The notes under the pieces were generated by a model. That model worked only from the letters and a program-made list of their open reading frames with translations. It did no database searches and was not told where the DNA came from. A program made the translations under genes and the position numbers. A stretch of DNA of 64,000 nucleotides from Rhytidiadelphus loreus (Eukaryota; Streptophyta; Bryopsida; Hypnales; Hylocomiaceae), in assembly GCA_947034895.1 (NCBI GenBank), contig OX344765.1:10731001-10795000 (forward strand), given 5' to 3'. Below, piece by piece: positions 19,766 through 32,040 of this stretch; within the stretch, counting starts at the first letter, position 1, and every line of letters starts with the position of its first letter.

Positions 19766-22569
19766 TAACACTTGTTGTTATTGTAGAGTTTTTATACTGA
19801 TAAAAATGAAACAAACAATAATCTACCACAAATGATAAAATTTAGAAAGTTTGAATGGATATTTGGAATCAAGGACTTGGAATGAGGTTAGGGGAGGTTG
19901 TGAAATGCAAGGTTACATGCTTTACAATAGGAAGTAGGTTTCTTAATTTATTTTTGTAGTGAAAATTTTGGAATACAATAAGACTAGATGTGGTCTAGCT
20001 TTAGCCGAAATCAACCTATACATTACTCCTTATCTCATCCCTAAAAAAAAAACATTGAAATTTATTATTCACCAAAGATGATGAATTTGAAAAAATTTAA
20101 TTCATATTTGGAATCAACAACTCAAAATTACTTATAGAAGGTCACACTAATAGAAACCATGTTTGTGATAACCAATAAAATTCACCAACACTTTATGGAA
20201 TCAAAGGTATTGGTGATTTCAATAGTTATTGCATGCATGTTTTTCCACTAATGTCACAAAATACAAACTGACCGAGGTCAAATTCTTACATTTCTCCTAA
20301 TTTGGGTCAATGAGTTTGAAGAGCCTTTGAACTTAAATTGAATTCTCCTTCACCATATTTAAAGAGCCTTTGAGCTTAACTCCTAATCTTGTGGACTCAT
20401 TTCTTAATTCAAATTTTTATAAAAATGAATTATAAACAATGGCTTCAAAAATTAATAATATGATGATTTGTAAATAGAAGTTGTAGATTATGAATTACAT
20501 TTGAATAATTAGGTTGACAATTTTCTCCCTAATACTTAAGAAATGTGATTGAAAAATTGGAAATTGGAAATTCCTAAAATAATTAATTACATCCTAAACG
20601 TTGATAATTTTAGAATATATTTCTTGCTATGGATTTTTTGGGTTGATGAATAACTTCTTTAAAATAAAATTGAAGCTTGTGATTGGAAGTCACATCCCAA
20701 ATTACAAAAGATTTGTTTTTGACTTGATATACTTCCAATATGTTATTTATAGAAACTTAATAGGAATTATTTTTGGAAACCCATACCATTCAAGTATTTT
20801 CAAACAACTTATGAACGAACGAACGAAATTTTGGATGGATGGAAAATGCATATTTTAAAAGGTCCAAAAAATTGATTCTAGAGTCAAGAGGCTAAAACTC
20901 CCATACTATGGCTTCTCCATGCTACCCTTTGTGAATCTATGAGTGAATCTTATAGCAATAGTTGGAATTTATGTGATAAACAAAACGTAGGATTTATTTA
21001 GAAGGATTGTTATCACTTTTCAATTTTTCTTGGCATTAAGCTAGTTTTTTGTAGTCAAAGGTCACAAATGATAAAATGAAATGAAATGTGATTGCACACT
21101 TATTTGGATGTCTTAGATGTAGTTATGTTAAAAGAAAATTTAATTTAGTTCAAATTTTCCATAATAGCATTTCAATTATTGAGGTAACAATGGCAAAGAT
21201 AATATTGAACACAAATTTTGTTGATTGATGTAAGAGCACTATCTTTTTGTTTTTGCAAACTTTTACTTTCTTAAGTGACACTTCATTCACTCCTTTTCAA
21301 GTCCTACTAACTTGCTTGCAAAAGCTTAACTAATTTGCATTTCTTTGTTAGCTATTTGGTGAATAAGATCGTTTTCAAAATATTGACTTTAGTAAATGGA
21401 ATTAACCTCAAAGGACATGAATAAATCCAAAACTCTTCAACATGACTGAGAACATGACTTCTTAAATGACATTTGAAACAATCAAAATCCTTTTACATTG
21501 TATTTAACATTTAAAATTTTCTTGAAGCAATTACACTAACAAATAGTTAATATGGCAATTAGTTTATTAGATAGTTGTTTTCTCCTACTTGTCTTCCAAC
21601 CATCCTTTAATAAACACAACGGGAAACACATAGATCAAATTTCCAATCAATTAGGTAAATGTCATATATTTGATAAATAAACAAATCAATGTGATTTTTA
21701 TAAGGCCCAATTAATGTAAGATCAAATTTAATTTTAACTACACTAAGATGTTAAAGCAACGATTGCACTTTGCAATCAATCACTTCGTTTTGTTAACAAC
21801 ATCCTTAAAGAACTTGGTTAATTTTACTTGCCACATCAGCCAGTCAACATTGCTTAGATCTAAATTTAATGTTAACAAAGGACTTCATTAGGTGAATAGG
21901 ATTTGGTTATTTTTTAGTAATATTTGACTTGGCTCCTTAGCCATCATGAATGGCTCTCCCATTGTGTGGCAATCTCATGGGCCTCCTAGTGCCTTCTAAT
22001 TTAGATTGCCATTGGCTTCAACCTTCTTTTTGTCCACCTCTATTGGTTGTTGTTTGGTTCTCTTGTTTGCAAGAAATTTCCATTTGTTGCTAAGAAAATT
22101 AAATTGAATTGAAAATCTTTGCAATTGCAAAACACATTTCCAATTAAACAAAATCCATGCACTTCATTTCCAAAACTTTGCATCTCATTGGATTTGAATG
22201 AAGTCTAAGGTAGGTACAATTCGATGCCGTTAATCACTCCAACTCTCACATCTATTCAACCCTCCTATGTGCTCCAATCACCCATCTATTATAATATTCT
22301 TAGCCAACCCTTTAGCATCTTGACAATGCACATGGGAAGGGAACACTTGAACGTGTGGTTAAGCGTGGGTCTACACAACATGGGTCTACACATGCTTCAC
22401 CAATTTAGCTCCCAACAAACTTTGAAAATCACAGAAAATTAATTTCTTGTCATAATGTGGCTTGATTCTATTTGTAAGTGGCTTCTCTCCAACTTCTCAA
22501 TCTCTTGAACAATATGTGAGTTGACAAATAGCTTCTCTAAGGTACTTCGATAGCAAATCTGCTTGCTAA
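19766..22569. other. AT-rich intergenic DNA, nothing recognised
   Basis: I see no gene, RNA gene or clear repeat structure. A 3x GAAC/GAAA run occurs at about 20813-20827. All frames are short. Confidence 0.5.
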
Positions 22570-22790
22570 TGTAACCACATCTAATTATGACCCGTTTCTA
22601 AAACTAACCCCTAAAGATTCTACCCTAAAATATACTCCCACTATTCACGAGAGTTTAGGACCGGTTTTAGAAACACATATTTGCAATACTTTGAATATTC
22701 GCAGTTTATTCATACAATGTCCAAAAAATGCATTCTAAAATAATCTAAAATCCCCTTTTGACCAACAATAGGTCCACACCAAAAGAAATT
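22570..22790 (+). repeat. Dispersed repeat (CTAATTATGACCCGTTTCT), copy 1
   Basis: Aligns with 30270-30530: shared CTAATTA(T/C)GACCC, TTTCTA, CCTAAAAT, GAGAGT, the AATACTTTGAA region and TGTCCAAAAAATGCA in the same order. Old and diverged; no coding frame. Confidence 0.5.
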
Positions 22791-23391
22791 CAATATAATA
22801 ATACAAACCATAATGAATTGCTTATTCGGTCGATTTTAGGTGTATTTAGGTGTAGCTACCTTAATAGGCATGTTTACCTGCATATGCAAATACAAGGTTA
22901 GTTTGGCGATGTCCGCTTCGTCACCGAAAAGCAGACTGATTTCACACAAAATTGACAACCCCACCCCAATCAGCTATCCAATTCCGACCTCAATTTTTTT
23001 TTATCACTAAAATGAAACAAAAGTTTGAACAAATATCTTACACAGCAATTAATTTATGACTCCATTGAGCCACTGCCATCATAACTTAACTTACACCACA
23101 CCACATCACCTCTGCAGCACAGTCCCAAAATAGCAAGTTGGCAACAAATCAAGCACGTATGCTAATGCAATAATAAGCCTTTTTTTAATAAGACCTCGGG
23201 ACATGTTGTTTTTATTTAAGTTTTGTGTTTTCATGGGGGTGTGCAAACCATTTCCCAATGTGCAATCATTTCCTCGGTCGATATTATTAAACTAGTAAGT
23301 GTGCTTATGACCAAGATGTAATGGGAAGTGATGATGTTGCTTCCTTGCTGCATGGAACCCATGATTCTTGATGAGCAGCAAAGCAAAGCAT
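22791..23391. other. Intergenic DNA
   Basis: No gene seen. Slightly CpG-richer around 22900-22930. It leads directly into the G-rich minisatellite. Confidence 0.45.
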
Positions 23392-23940
23392 GTTATTATA
23401 AGGGCTCTCTCTCTGGGTCGTTCTCTTGGGGTCTATCCCAGGACTATCTCAGGGTCCATGGAATGCTACTGAAAGGAAACAGAGGACGCAGATGCAAGGT
23501 GCAGGGGTCTTATTATAAGGGCTCTCTCGGGGTTCTCGGGGGTTCTCTTTGGGTTCTCAGGGTGTTATCTCGGGGTTCTCTTGGGGTTCTCGGTGTTATC
23601 TCGGGGTTCTCTTGGGGTTCTCAGTGTTATCTCGGGGGTTCTCTTTGGGTTCTCAGGGTGTTATCTCGGGGGTTCTCTTGGGGTCTATCCCGGGACTATC
23701 TCGGGGTCTACTATCTCAAGGGTCTATGGAATGCTACTGAAAGGAAACCAAGGATGCAGTCTCTCTTGGGGTTCTCTTGGGGTTCTCTGGGTGTTATCTT
23801 GGGATTCTCTCGGGGTTCTCTGGGTGTTCTCTCGGGGTCTACTATCTCGGGGTCTACTATCTCGGGGTCTACTATCTCAGGAGTCTATGGAATGCTACTG
23901 AAAGGAAACCGAGGACACAGATGCGAGGCACAGGGGGGGT
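23392..23940. repeat. G-rich minisatellite with higher-order structure
   Basis: Short units of the type TCTCGGGGTTCTCTTGGGG, GGTTCTC and GTGTTATCTC are tandemly repeated. Interspersed longer modules (TATGGAATGCTACTGAAAGG plus downstream bases) occur three times, near 23458, 23723 and 23884, and TTATTATAAGGGCTCTCTC twice (near 23393 and 23509). Regular runs of three to four G separated by 6-8 nt could form G-quadruplexes on the plus strand. The three plus-strand frames are all open because the units lack stops; I do not call a gene. Confidence 0.88.
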
Positions 23941-24949
23941 AATGATAACCTTCTGCTTTGGAGTTTTGAAAGCGGCCTATGCTGTTGACCGCATGATCAA
24001 GCCCAAGCGCCCCATTCATTAAAGCCACAAGAGTTGTCAAAGCGAGTGCCAGGGTTCAGTTTTGGGGATGTCAGCCCGCCCGCAGCGGACGCGATTACCA
24101 CATAACTGAAATCAATCACCTGGAGTGTGCTCAAGTAGACGGAGTATGGCTGGGGGAATTCACCTAAATCGGCGATGATGCCCCGTCCGTCGCAAACAGT
24201 TTCACCTACATCATTGAATTACCCCCAGATAAATAGATAAATAAATAAATAAATAAATAACAACTTCAAAAAAATTAAATCTGAAAAATACTTATTAAAA
24301 GATATTTTGGAATTTTCTAAAAATTCAAAGCCATTTTGGGTTTTATTTCAAAATATATTATACTCTTATTATTATTAACCCATACCTAACGTAATTTACT
24401 TCTCATTCAGGAGATGTATGCAAGACCCATGTTTTCTCATTCACCCATGACTTTGACATTGGTTCGGGGGCATTTAGTTTGGGGGGTGCCAAATTCAAGT
24501 TTTTCTTCATTTCTTCATTTTCTAGTTTTATTTTCAAGTATTTCAGTTAGTTAGTTTCTAAATTTCAGGATTTGCTGGAGTGGTGAAATTATTTTTAGCC
24601 ACAGGAATGGATGAAACATGTGAAATGTGGATGAATTATGGGGTTTTTTTGGTTGAAAGTATGTTGATATTCGTCAAAAAAGAGGATGAGCTTCTCAATA
24701 TTTTATACCATATTGGTAGGTAGGTCCACTAAGACACGTGAAATCTATTGTCAAATATTATCTTCAAACTTTTTGCTTTTGATCAAATTGTCATACAATT
24801 AAACTCTAGTTACTTAGGTGCATTGAAGATGAAAAACTTGTGAGTGTTTGTCTCTTCATAATTTTTTTGCAATAGACATAATTTTTATGTCTAGTTTGAA
24901 AAATAATAATCTATACAACAAAACATACTTTAGTATCTATTTTAGAGTC
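23941..24949. other. Intergenic DNA with (AAAT)n microsatellite
   Basis: 24040-24200 is moderately CpG-rich. A run of AAAT/ATAA units lies at about 24226-24260. The rest is AT-rich without genes. Confidence 0.5.
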
Positions 24950-25207
24950 ACATACATTAGTGGGCATTAGAATGGAGGTTGCAATATAGTTTTCAAATTC
25001 AAGTTTTTTCTCCTTTCATAGAGAGGAGGGCACATCAAAAAGAAGGTTCCTCAAAGTTCCAATTATTTTCAAAAAACAAATGTTGCGGCTAGATTATGAG
25101 AATAATTGGAACTTTGGGAAATCTTCTTTTGACATGCCATCCTTTCTTTGAACTTTGATAAAACTTGAATTTTCAAAATCCCACTCCAATGTCCAACTCT
25201 AATGTCA
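24950..25207. repeat. Long foldback (arms ~100-120 bp, loop ~30 nt)
   Basis: The left arm (about 24950-25073) and right arm (about 25100-25207) are reverse complements through most of their length; the best block pairs AAAGTTCCAATTATT with AATAATTGGAACTTT, and outer blocks include AAATTCAAGTTTT and its complement. Divergence is moderate, with small indels. Likely a foldback/MITE, or a precursor of small RNAs. Confidence 0.7.
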
Positions 25208-26256
25208 ACTATTGTCTTGTGGACTTTGTTGCAAAACGTGAGATGAATAGATCATCAAAGTACACCAATTAAAAAAAGTAACCAAGATTAACCTTTTAAA
25301 TCTTACAATTGTTTTGGTCAAAATAAGAATATAGACAAAATCTTAAGCAAATGTGGGATTATTGAAGATAGAGGAGCTAAAGTGAAGAAAGTAACTATAC
25401 CAAATTGGAGAATGAGTGATAGGCAGTGGGCGTGCAAAATATTAGGACAATCCACCACCATTGGTATTGCAAGAGTTTAGAGTTTCTTGACAGTGTGTAC
25501 AATGTTGATAAAATTGACGTATGAAAAATTGTACAAATATAGGCTTGCAACACTAGCAACCTTATAAAAAAATTCACTTCAAGGAACCTTCAAATATGCT
25601 ATACATAGCTTACATGATCCATACATAGTAATCAACGCTAAAAAGTACACCTTTAATTTGTCAAAATACATACTTAATATAATAAACACTTGACATGGGC
25701 ATATCCAAAGTCTTCTATTTAAAATTGACACAGTTCAATTGTATTTCTTTCATGACTAACCAACATTTACATAACGGTAGTTGAAGCCAACATCTACAAT
25801 AAAAGATGGAAAAAAGACTCAAAAATTGAAGCACATTCATTTATTGACCTTTATATTTGAAAGCACTAAAAGCATTGCTATATACAATATCATATGCCAT
25901 ATTTTTATGGCAACCTTCTTTGCAGAAAGTGCCTATCAATTGTGCCATCTTTGTGTTCACTTCCCCCAAAAAACACCACCAATGTTGTTCAAGACAAAAA
26001 AAGAACGCTTTACTGTTGCAATTACTCCATGTATTATATGGAGATTGGCAAACATACCCATTATAAATGGACACAAGTGTTGCACACAATTGCATTTTCC
26101 AAATCGAATTGCTTCAATTCATTCTCTATCAAATTAAATTGGTGACCTCCATTTCCTTAATTCACTTCCAATTCCTCTCGAATTATGAGTTATTTTTATT
26201 TTTCTCACTCCAAAAAACTAGTTCGTGGTTCCCTAGGACTTAGGGCTAGCTTCCAT
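25208..26256. other. AT-rich intergenic DNA
   Basis: Overlapping open frames on both strands at 25780-26145 lack any recognisable domain. Nothing else seen. Confidence 0.45.
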
Positions 26257-26369
26257 GTGGAGTTGGAGTTCGGTGAAGTTCACCAATCATGAATGGGATG
26301 GGAGTTTCGTTTTTTCTGGAGTCCCAATCCCACCATTCATCAGTGTGCTTCACCAACCCCCAACTCCAC
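26257..26369. repeat. 113-bp foldback hairpin
   Basis: The arms begin GTGGAGTTGGAGTTCGGTGA (left) and GTGGAGTTGGGGGTTGGTGA (right, reverse-complemented) and remain alignable for about 46 bp, enclosing a short loop near 26305-26318. Similar GTGGAGTTGG hairpins are common small elements in plant genomes. Confidence 0.65.
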
Positions 26370-26443
26370 AAAAACCGGCCCTCATAGGGTTAAATAATTC
26401 TCTCTATCCATTTTCAAGGCTTTGATCATTTAGGGTTCAAAGT

Positions 26444-26690
26444 AGGGGGGCTCTAAAAGCGACCACTAACATAGAGATACATTTATCTTTCTTCAATGAC
26501 ATACCAATAGTATAAATTTAGGAGGTAGTTGCTTTCAGAGGGATCATAGCGTTTCAACTTCAAAAAATTCGAAACTAATTCCACAAAGGTCCAAAAAATA
26601 CGAAACAACTTGGGTTAGATGACAATTCCATTTTTCATTCATACCAAAATTTTCTGAAAATGGTTTAAGGAGCTTAACTCCCCACCACCA
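26444..26690 (+). repeat. Dispersed repeat (GCTCTAAAAGCGACC), copy 1
   Basis: Aligns in order with 31799-32040: GCTCTAAAAGCGACC, CTTTCTTCAATG, AACTAATT(C/T)CACAAAGG, ACTTGGGTTAGAT, CAATTCCATTTTTC and AGGAG(C/T)TTA. Non-coding. Confidence 0.6.
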
Positions 26691-27654
26691 CACACCAAAA
26701 AAGAATGCAATGAGATCTCAAACAAGGTCGCTTGAAGAGCAGGCTACCATATACTTGTTATTACTTATTACCATCCATGAACACTGCGTCTGTTGAAACC
26801 AGAAGTTGCACGTCAATCGTCAATAAGTTTGTTGGGACATCAGATCATGAGTAACAAGTCTTTGCTACTGAAGCTGAAGTCGATGGGAAGGGACTGCCCC
26901 GTCGTCCCGCAGAGGTCACGAGGAGGCATTCACTGTAATAATAAGTTTTTTGAAAGTTCGATTTGACCAGGGTGCTCACGTTGAACTGATTTTCATTATA
27001 AAAGATGAAGCTGATGTTTTACGAATCGTCATAAAACATCAACTTCGCCACTCTCCAAGTAAAAGTTTTGAGAAAATTTAAAACTCACTCAAGGTCACCA
27101 TCATTGCAAATGCATTAACCCTTTTCAAAAAAAAAATCCATGGACCGTAATATGGTTGATCCGTTTTGAGGTTGATCCGTTTTAAGAATGACCATTTTTG
27201 AGACTTAGGAATTTGAAAAGTCGCGTGTTTTGGGGCTCATGCTCAAAAGAAAATAAAGTTAGTTGTGAAGTGGGGTAATTAGATTTAGAAGAAAATTCAC
27301 TATAGAGTTTACGAAAAATTTACAAAGAGTGGGTGGGTTGTAGGTAAAGAGTCATTGGATAGGGAACTTTGGCTAATGAGGTGTAGGTATATATTTTTTT
27401 TACCTCCTTGTGCTTGAATTTCAATCATTTTTCCATTTTTTTATTTTTTATAAATTTTACGCTAGATTATCGAGATCGTAGTAGTTCTTTTGGCATGTGC
27501 CAAAGATCAATTTGAATTAGATTTAATAATGACCACTTGGCGTGTAATTTTTTAGTTGTGGTTAATGAATTAAGTGTGTCTCATGCCCATGCCAAATTGT
27601 AGGATGACTATCACCTAACCTATTGTCTCATGTTAGGTTTGGCTTGGTTTAGAA
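26691..27654. other. Intergenic DNA with a small hairpin
   Basis: GAAGCTGATGTTTTA (27007-27021) pairs with TAAAACATCAACTTC (27032-27046), a 15-bp stem with one mismatch and a 10-nt loop. TTGATCCGTTTT occurs twice near 27157-27182. No gene seen. Confidence 0.5.
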
Positions 27655-27890
27655 TAGTTTTTTTTCATTTTTTATGAAGTGCCGAAGTGGCGATATTAAA
27701 TATTATAGTGGTCTTCTAAATTTCAACATTCATCTATAATTTGGCAATTTCATCAAAGATTTTTTTAGTTTGAAGTTTTCTAGAGATTTTTTGCCCTGTC
27801 AATACTATTGGTGTTCCAAGGGCATGGTGTAGGGCATAATACTTTGGTGCAAATGGCCGCCAAATCACCCAAAAAAAATTGTTGGCTTAG
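27655..27890 (+). repeat. Dispersed repeat family 'GAAGTGCCAAAGTGG', copy 2
   Basis: Contains TTTTTTATGAAGTGCCGAAG, TGGCGATATTAAAT(A/G)TTATAG, CAACATTCATC and GGGCATGGTG... ACTTTGGTGCAAATGG, closely matching 58556-58830 in the same order. Confidence 0.6.
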
Positions 27891-28266
27891 AATGAGCTTT
27901 TGGTTGTGTTTGTTGTAGGATGCACAACTCATGTGAGCACACTCTCTTCTATATTTTGGAAAATGATGAATCTAGTGATTATGCAACTAATATTGAGGGT
28001 GGGCCTATGTAGTGATTATGTTTGCATTTTTATTGTATTTGCAACAATATTCACTTATGATCATGAAGATTGCATCAAAAGACCAATACAACACACAACT
28101 TACACAAACTCTCATTATGTAACTTTGCATAGATAAATTTTGGTCATATGGTCACTTATGACTTAGAGTAAGTGACATTGCTGAAGCCATTAAATTATCA
28201 TAGATGCTCTTGAATTAGTTCTATTATGGTCATCCAAGAAGCCTAACTTAAGTGTATTTCTTTTGT
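27891..28266. other. AT-rich intergenic DNA
   Basis: No gene recognised. Confidence 0.45.
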
Positions 28267-28575
28267 TTAAACCTTAAAGTCCCAAGGTCATTTTCCCATC
28301 AAAATCCCCTCAAAATTACCATTTTCAATGCAAACAAACATAAATGAGTAGAGATGTTTCTTTTGCATATCCAACCAAAAGGTATTGTACTAAACAAGTA
28401 CAAAAATGTCTAGAATAAGTTTTAAACGCTTTGACTATATTGACTTTTGCTCCTAGACATTGATTGAAATAAAAAAATGTATTCTTAGAAAGCTATTAAG
28501 TTTTCCTATTTTGAAAAAAAATTCAAAAATCTTGCCAAAAATTGAGATTATAGGTACCTACCTAAACCTTCAAAA
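28267..28575 (+). mobile_element. Truncated TTAA-family element
   Basis: Starts TTAAACCTTAAAGTCCCAAG, matching the left ends at 35036 and 40782, and its interior (TGCAAACAAACA... TGTCTAGAA... GACTATATTGA) follows the copy beginning at 50728. A right TIR is not evident; it may have been lost or interrupted before 28700. Confidence 0.5.
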
Positions 28576-28699
28576 ATATTGTGAGGGTATTCTTGAGACT
28601 TTCGAGCTTAAATGAAGTAATGTGCACTCTTGGGATGTGATAATGGTAGATGCATTTTTTAGACGTGAAAATGATGGCTTAAGTGACTTAGTAAACACA

Positions 28700-29876
28700 T
28701 TAACCCCTAAAGGTCCAAATACCATTTGGGGGGGCAATATAGCAATTTTGGGCAACTCACTACAAACAAATTTTTTATTTTTTTTCCTTAAAATTTTCAC
28801 ACAACATATGCCCAAGGAGTAGCTTTAAGGCACAACAATTTTCATAAATTTTGACTGCATGGTTAAAAAGTTATTACGTGATATTTAATTTTAAACAGTT
28901 GGTACTCGGGGGGGGGGGTCACTCAATGCATTCTTTGGATCATGTGTGAACAAAATCTTTGACCCCCTGTCTTATATGGTAAAAAATCATTTAAATAGTT
29001 TGAAAAAATTATAGTATGTTTTACTATGTTGGAAGTTCATATTGTGAATTTTTGAATTTTTTCTTTATCTGAAATAATTACTTACAAATTTTGTGAGAAA
29101 ATAAATACATTGTATAGTTGGAAAAAATAATTTGACCCCCTATTTTATATGATAAATAATAATTTTTAAATAGTTTTTAAATTTCCAATAAATGAAGGCT
29201 TGGTTAAATTTTATGCATACCAAAGTTGGATACAATTGTCATTCAAATGCAATCTTGATAAATATTTGAAGTAAAAATAAATACATTGTATAGTTGGAAA
29301 AAATAATTTGACCCCCTATTTTATATGGTAAATAATAATTTTTAAATAGTTTTTAAATTGACAATAAATGAAGGCTTGGTTAAATTTTATGCATACCAAA
29401 GTTGGATACAATTGTCATTCAAATGCAATCTTGATAAATATTTGAAGTAAAAATACAGCCATTTTAGTGCAATCTTCAATTGTGCATTTGGATATCTTGT
29501 TTAATTCAATTGAATCCAAAAAAATTTCACATAAAAGATATATTGATTATGTAACAACACCCAAAAATTTGGAGCTAAATCAAAATTTATTAAAAAGTAA
29601 ATAGGAATAAAAAATTTACTTGATCACACGTGATGTCCAAAGAATACATTGAGTGATCTCCTCAAGAGTTGGTAGGCTACCCAAACTTCCCACTGAAAAT
29701 TACATATCATGCAATAAATTTTTAACCATATAGTCAAATTGTTGCACCTTAAAGCTACTCTTCAAGCACAAGTTGTTTGAAATTTTCAAGGAAAAAAAAT
29801 AAAAAATTTGTTTGTAGTGAGATGCCCAAAATCGCTATGTTGCCCAAACCCTAGTGTTTGGACATTTAGGGGTTAA
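28700..29876. mobile_element. 1177-bp TTAA-bounded element with ~250-bp inverted termini
   Basis: The left end TTAACCCCTAAAGGTCCAAA faces a right end that reads TTAACCCCTAAATGTCCAAA when reverse-complemented. The two arms (about 28700-28955 and 29620-29876) stay alignable for ~250 bp, including CTCACTACAAACAAATTTTT, GTAGCTTTAAGG and CACTCAATG(C/T)ATTCTTTGGA. TTAA is present at both ends with no further flanking match (ACA left, GAT right). The interior holds a recent 176-bp tandem duplication and no transposase. It is a long-TIR non-autonomous element; other TTAA elements (for example the right end of 59221-60029) share its terminal sequence. Confidence 0.8.
29101..29452. repeat. 176-bp tandem duplication, nearly identical copies
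   Basis: 29101-29276 and 29277-29452 differ at only a few bases (for example GATAAATAAT versus GGTAAATAAT). A more diverged third copy of the first part (TTTGACCCCCTGTCTTATATGG) lies near 28956. The near-identity dates the duplication as much younger than the surrounding element. Confidence 0.9.
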
Positions 29877-30269
29877 GATCATGTACTTTTTGGACGTAAA
29901 ACCATCAAAGAATGTGGTCATTTGATGGCCCTAGCATTATGACCATTTAGGAGAATATAGTGGCTATTTTAGGTCATTAAGACAAGCATTATGAAGTGAC
30001 ATAGTGACACTTTCTATTGGTTTTGGAGTGACACTTATAGGCGTCATTGCAAATTACTTCAAAAAATTCATAGCAATTTTATGCTTCACTAGACAAATAT
30101 GATTTCACTCCCTATTTTATCATTTAATATTTTTCCACTCCTTCATAGTTCCTCAATTCTCCAAGGAATCAAATTAAAAATTGTGGGTACAATAGAGTAA
30201 CTTACTTCAACAATTTATTTATTGTACTTCAAAAATACTTTTATTTTTGAAGTTTGGACCAAGACAACT
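29877..30269. other. AT-rich intergenic DNA
   Basis: No gene or structured repeat seen. Confidence 0.45.
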
Positions 30270-30530
30270 ATACCTAATTACGACCCCTTTCTACAACCAA
30301 CCTACATATTCTTGCCTAAAATGTATTGCCTTTTTTTGTGAGAGTCTACAATTACTTTTGGTACACCTAATTATTTTCAACACTTTGAAAATTCAAATTC
30401 TATTCCAACATTGTCCAAAAAATGCACACGAAGAGAATCTCAAATGCTTTTTTGACTTCCAACAAAAGAAATTTGCTATTTTAGGGCCACTTCACACTAT
30501 GGTTGAAGGTCAAGAGTTTGTTGATTTCCA
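30270..30530 (+). repeat. Dispersed repeat (CTAATTATGACCCGTTTCT), copy 2
   Basis: Partner of 22570-22790. A 96-codon open frame crosses it without any known domain. Confidence 0.5.
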
Positions 30531-31798
30531 CCATTGAGAAATCCAAGGAATTTGGCCTCTTGACTCTTCACACTAGAAGGCACGGTCCAAAGGCCGTTAC
30601 CCTCCAAATTGCCTACATCGTAGAAAAATATTCCAAAAAGAGCAATTTCCCATGAGGCCGATTGCACAAAATTTCAACCCCTTTTGGGTTGGAGGTTGTC
30701 CGCAACTATTCATTAGAATAAGATTATAATGAGAGCCAATACTTCCATAGGTAAATGCCTCGGGGCCAAGAAACTAGATCAATTCAATAAAACCTCGAAA
30801 AAGAAAGAGAGAAGGACTGGTATTTCAAGGTTGCTTTACACATAGAGGCCTAGGCAATCCCCCTTGAGGCTGGTTGGACAACATCCAATGGATCTGATTT
30901 TGTTGAAAAAAACAATATTTTGCGAAAAAAGTTTTTTTCAATTGAAATTTGACATTGGCCCCTAGGCCAAGAATTGACCTCCCATTTTCGGTGCACCCAA
31001 TTCAGCAAGCTCCATCCATGTCAGATCACGTATCATTTTCTTAATAAAAAATCCATTCCACGAAATTGGCCTGACCTCTGGCTGTAAAGGGGTTGGGACC
31101 AGTTTCAGGGTTTTGTCCAATCACAAGTGAGGATTCTTGGCCTTTGACACAACAAATTGGCCCAGCCTCTAGGTGTAAAACGCCCTAAAGCTTCGGTGCA
31201 AGCGATCCCTCTCAAGTGAGAGGTAATTAAGTTAGAAGCAGGCCTTAATAAGTTTTGTGTCATTGTCCCACTGCGGCCTTGCATTCAAGAGTCAGGGTTT
31301 CTGAAGCTTGTGCAGACAAATGCACATGCTCTCGAGGGAATAAGATCCCTCAACCCCCCATGGCAGGGGCAGGGCAGGGGCAGTGCAGGGGCCTCTGATT
31401 GTCATTGTGTAGAAGCTCCCATAAAAACCATGCCTCACTGACCCTAACTTAAACTTACTGGCACCCCTGAGAAACATCATGCCAAACCCTCCATATCCTT
31501 TATTGGTAAGGTGGGTACCCCCCCAACACACAAACCCGCCATTAATTGCTACTGTGCCCTTATCACTATTAATAGAATGTTCAAATTTTTATATTCCTTA
31601 TTGGTAAGTGAAAGGAGGGTCCAATGCATCGAAGAATGCAACATTTGGATACCGTATGCAAAAGTTAGGAAGGAACAAAGTTTGGTTCTAAAAGAGTTTC
31701 TTCCACATAGGTACATGATTGATTTTGGAGATGTACATAGAGTGAAAATGGTGGTTTAGGGTTAGTGGTGCATTTTGGGGGTGCCCATTGTATAACGT
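30531..31798. other. Intergenic DNA with GGCAGG minisatellite
   Basis: The segment 30580-31270 is less AT-rich and may be the remnant of an old retroelement or gene, but no frame is intact and no motif is recognisable. GGCAGGGGCAGGGCAGGGGC-type repeats lie at about 31362-31395. Confidence 0.45.
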
Positions 31799-32040
31799 AG
31801 GGTGCTCTAAAAGCGACCTCTAATACAAAGGTACATTTGGCTTTCTTCAATGTAAAAATGCCTTTTTCAAGAAGGGATGCTTTTAGTGACCATTGCATTT
31901 TAGCTTCAAAATTTCATAACTAATTTCACAAAGGCTCAAAAAAATGTACATGAAATGACTTGGGTTAGATCTCAATTCCATTTTTCTTCCTAATAAAAGA
32001 AAATTGAAAATTGTGTGAAGGAGTTTAGCTTCCTTCCAAA
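31799..32040 (+). repeat. Dispersed repeat (GCTCTAAAAGCGACC), copy 2
   Basis: Partner of 26444-26690, same orientation, 5.4 kb away. Confidence 0.6.

Noticed and set aside
23328..23942. 204-codon plus-strand frame with repeated Gly-Ser-Val-Leu-type peptide
   Set aside because: It is the translation of the G-rich minisatellite; overlapping frames are also open, and there is no domain or promoter.
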